From: Clostridium chauvoei
GTDB taxonomy: Bacteria > Bacillota > Clostridia > Clostridiales > Clostridiaceae
Assembly (NCBI RefSeq): GCF_002327185.1
Contig: NZ_CP018624.1
Span: 1,968,660 to 2,032,659 of the forward strand
DNA: 64,000 bases
Direction: 5' to 3'
Shown here: one piece after another, positions 63,929 to 64,000 of the stretch
How positions within the stretch are numbered: the stretch's first letter is position 1
Layout of the letters: the number at the start of each line of letters is the position of its first letter
Notes under the pieces: model-generated
Told to the model about the DNA's origin: nothing
Seen by the model: the letters and a program-made list of their open reading frames with translations, nothing else
Databases searched by the model: none
Translations under genes and position numbers: made by a program

Positions 63929-64000
63929 TCATAATCCTAATATTTGTTTTATTTTAGCAACATATCGTCTTGAAACATATGTTACTGTATTGTCTAACAT
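63929..64000 (-). CDS. LytTR DNA-binding regulator, C-terminal end only
   Basis: The last 23 codons before a TGA at 63929-63931 read LDNTVTYVSRRYVAKIKQIL then GL. VSRRYV-x-KIKQIL is the usual end of a LytTR DNA-binding domain. The rest lies beyond the right edge. It is next to the DUF3021 gene, as expected for the pair. Confidence 0.7.
   Translation of the reverse strand: MLDNTVTYVSRRYVAKIKQILGL

Overview
The window is AT-rich, densely coding Firmicutes DNA that looks like Clostridium sensu stricto, in the neighbourhood of C. perfringens. Reasons: clostridial tyrS and trpS; a GerK-type spore germinant receptor with gerKB divergent from gerKA-gerKC, as described in C. perfringens; a GH84 hyaluronidase/O-GlcNAcase with FIVAR repeats; a heme oxygenase; strong GGAGG ribosome-binding sites and A/T-rich intrinsic terminators. 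I cannot fix the species. I see no tRNA, rRNA, IS element, prophage or CRISPR array.

Layout. 1-1925 (minus) is most of a large FliK/YlqG-like protein that runs off the left edge. 2124-5128 (minus) holds tyrS and a coupled AlbA_2-type / P-loop pair. 5261-8986 is gerKC and gerKA (minus) with gerKB (plus). 9037-11959 (plus) has a small zinc-ribbon protein behind a foldable leader, a 59-residue membrane protein, trpS behind a consensus promoter, and an acid-phosphatase lipoprotein. 12062-14224 (minus) is an MsmX-type sugar ABC ATPase and galU.

14383-43347 (minus) is one large surface-polysaccharide region. Its upstream block is galE, a flippase, a GtrB-like polyprenyl-phosphate glycosyltransferase, a GT-C-like membrane protein, neuD-neuB-neuC and a Wzy-like polymerase. 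Its downstream block is a CapD/PglF-type dehydratase, an aminotransferase, the initiating phosphoglycosyltransferase, two GT4 enzymes, a sialyltransferase-like protein, a second flippase, neuA, a GT2, the UDP-FucNAc genes capE-capF-capG, a second Wzy-like polymerase, GT4, GT2, a small anchored protein and a LicD protein. The polymer is therefore predicted to carry a nonulosonic acid (sialic or legionaminic), N-acetyl-fucosamine, and possibly phosphocholine or a similar group. Two genes, a GT4 and the second flippase, are each broken by what looks like one missing A in a seven-A run. They may be phase-variable or may be sequence errors. Two LCP ligases that could attach the glycan to peptidoglycan are transcribed divergently at 43584-45533.

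45823-49374 has brnQ and a degenerate-GGDEF/EAL protein. 49573-54888 (minus) has three SpaA/Cna-B or DUF11-like proteins without signal peptides. 55028-56869 has a membrane GGDEF protein and a pentapeptide-repeat protein. 57001-60963 is the cell-wall-anchored GH84 enzyme. 61216-62561 (plus) has a Nudix hydrolase and a heme oxygenase whose promoter carries a Fur-box-like palindrome. The right end has a DUF1648 protein, a metallophosphoesterase remnant, a DUF3021 protein and the last codons of a LytTR regulator.

Starts were chosen by ribosome-binding site rather than longest frame. Promoters and RNA folds were found by eye and are predictions.
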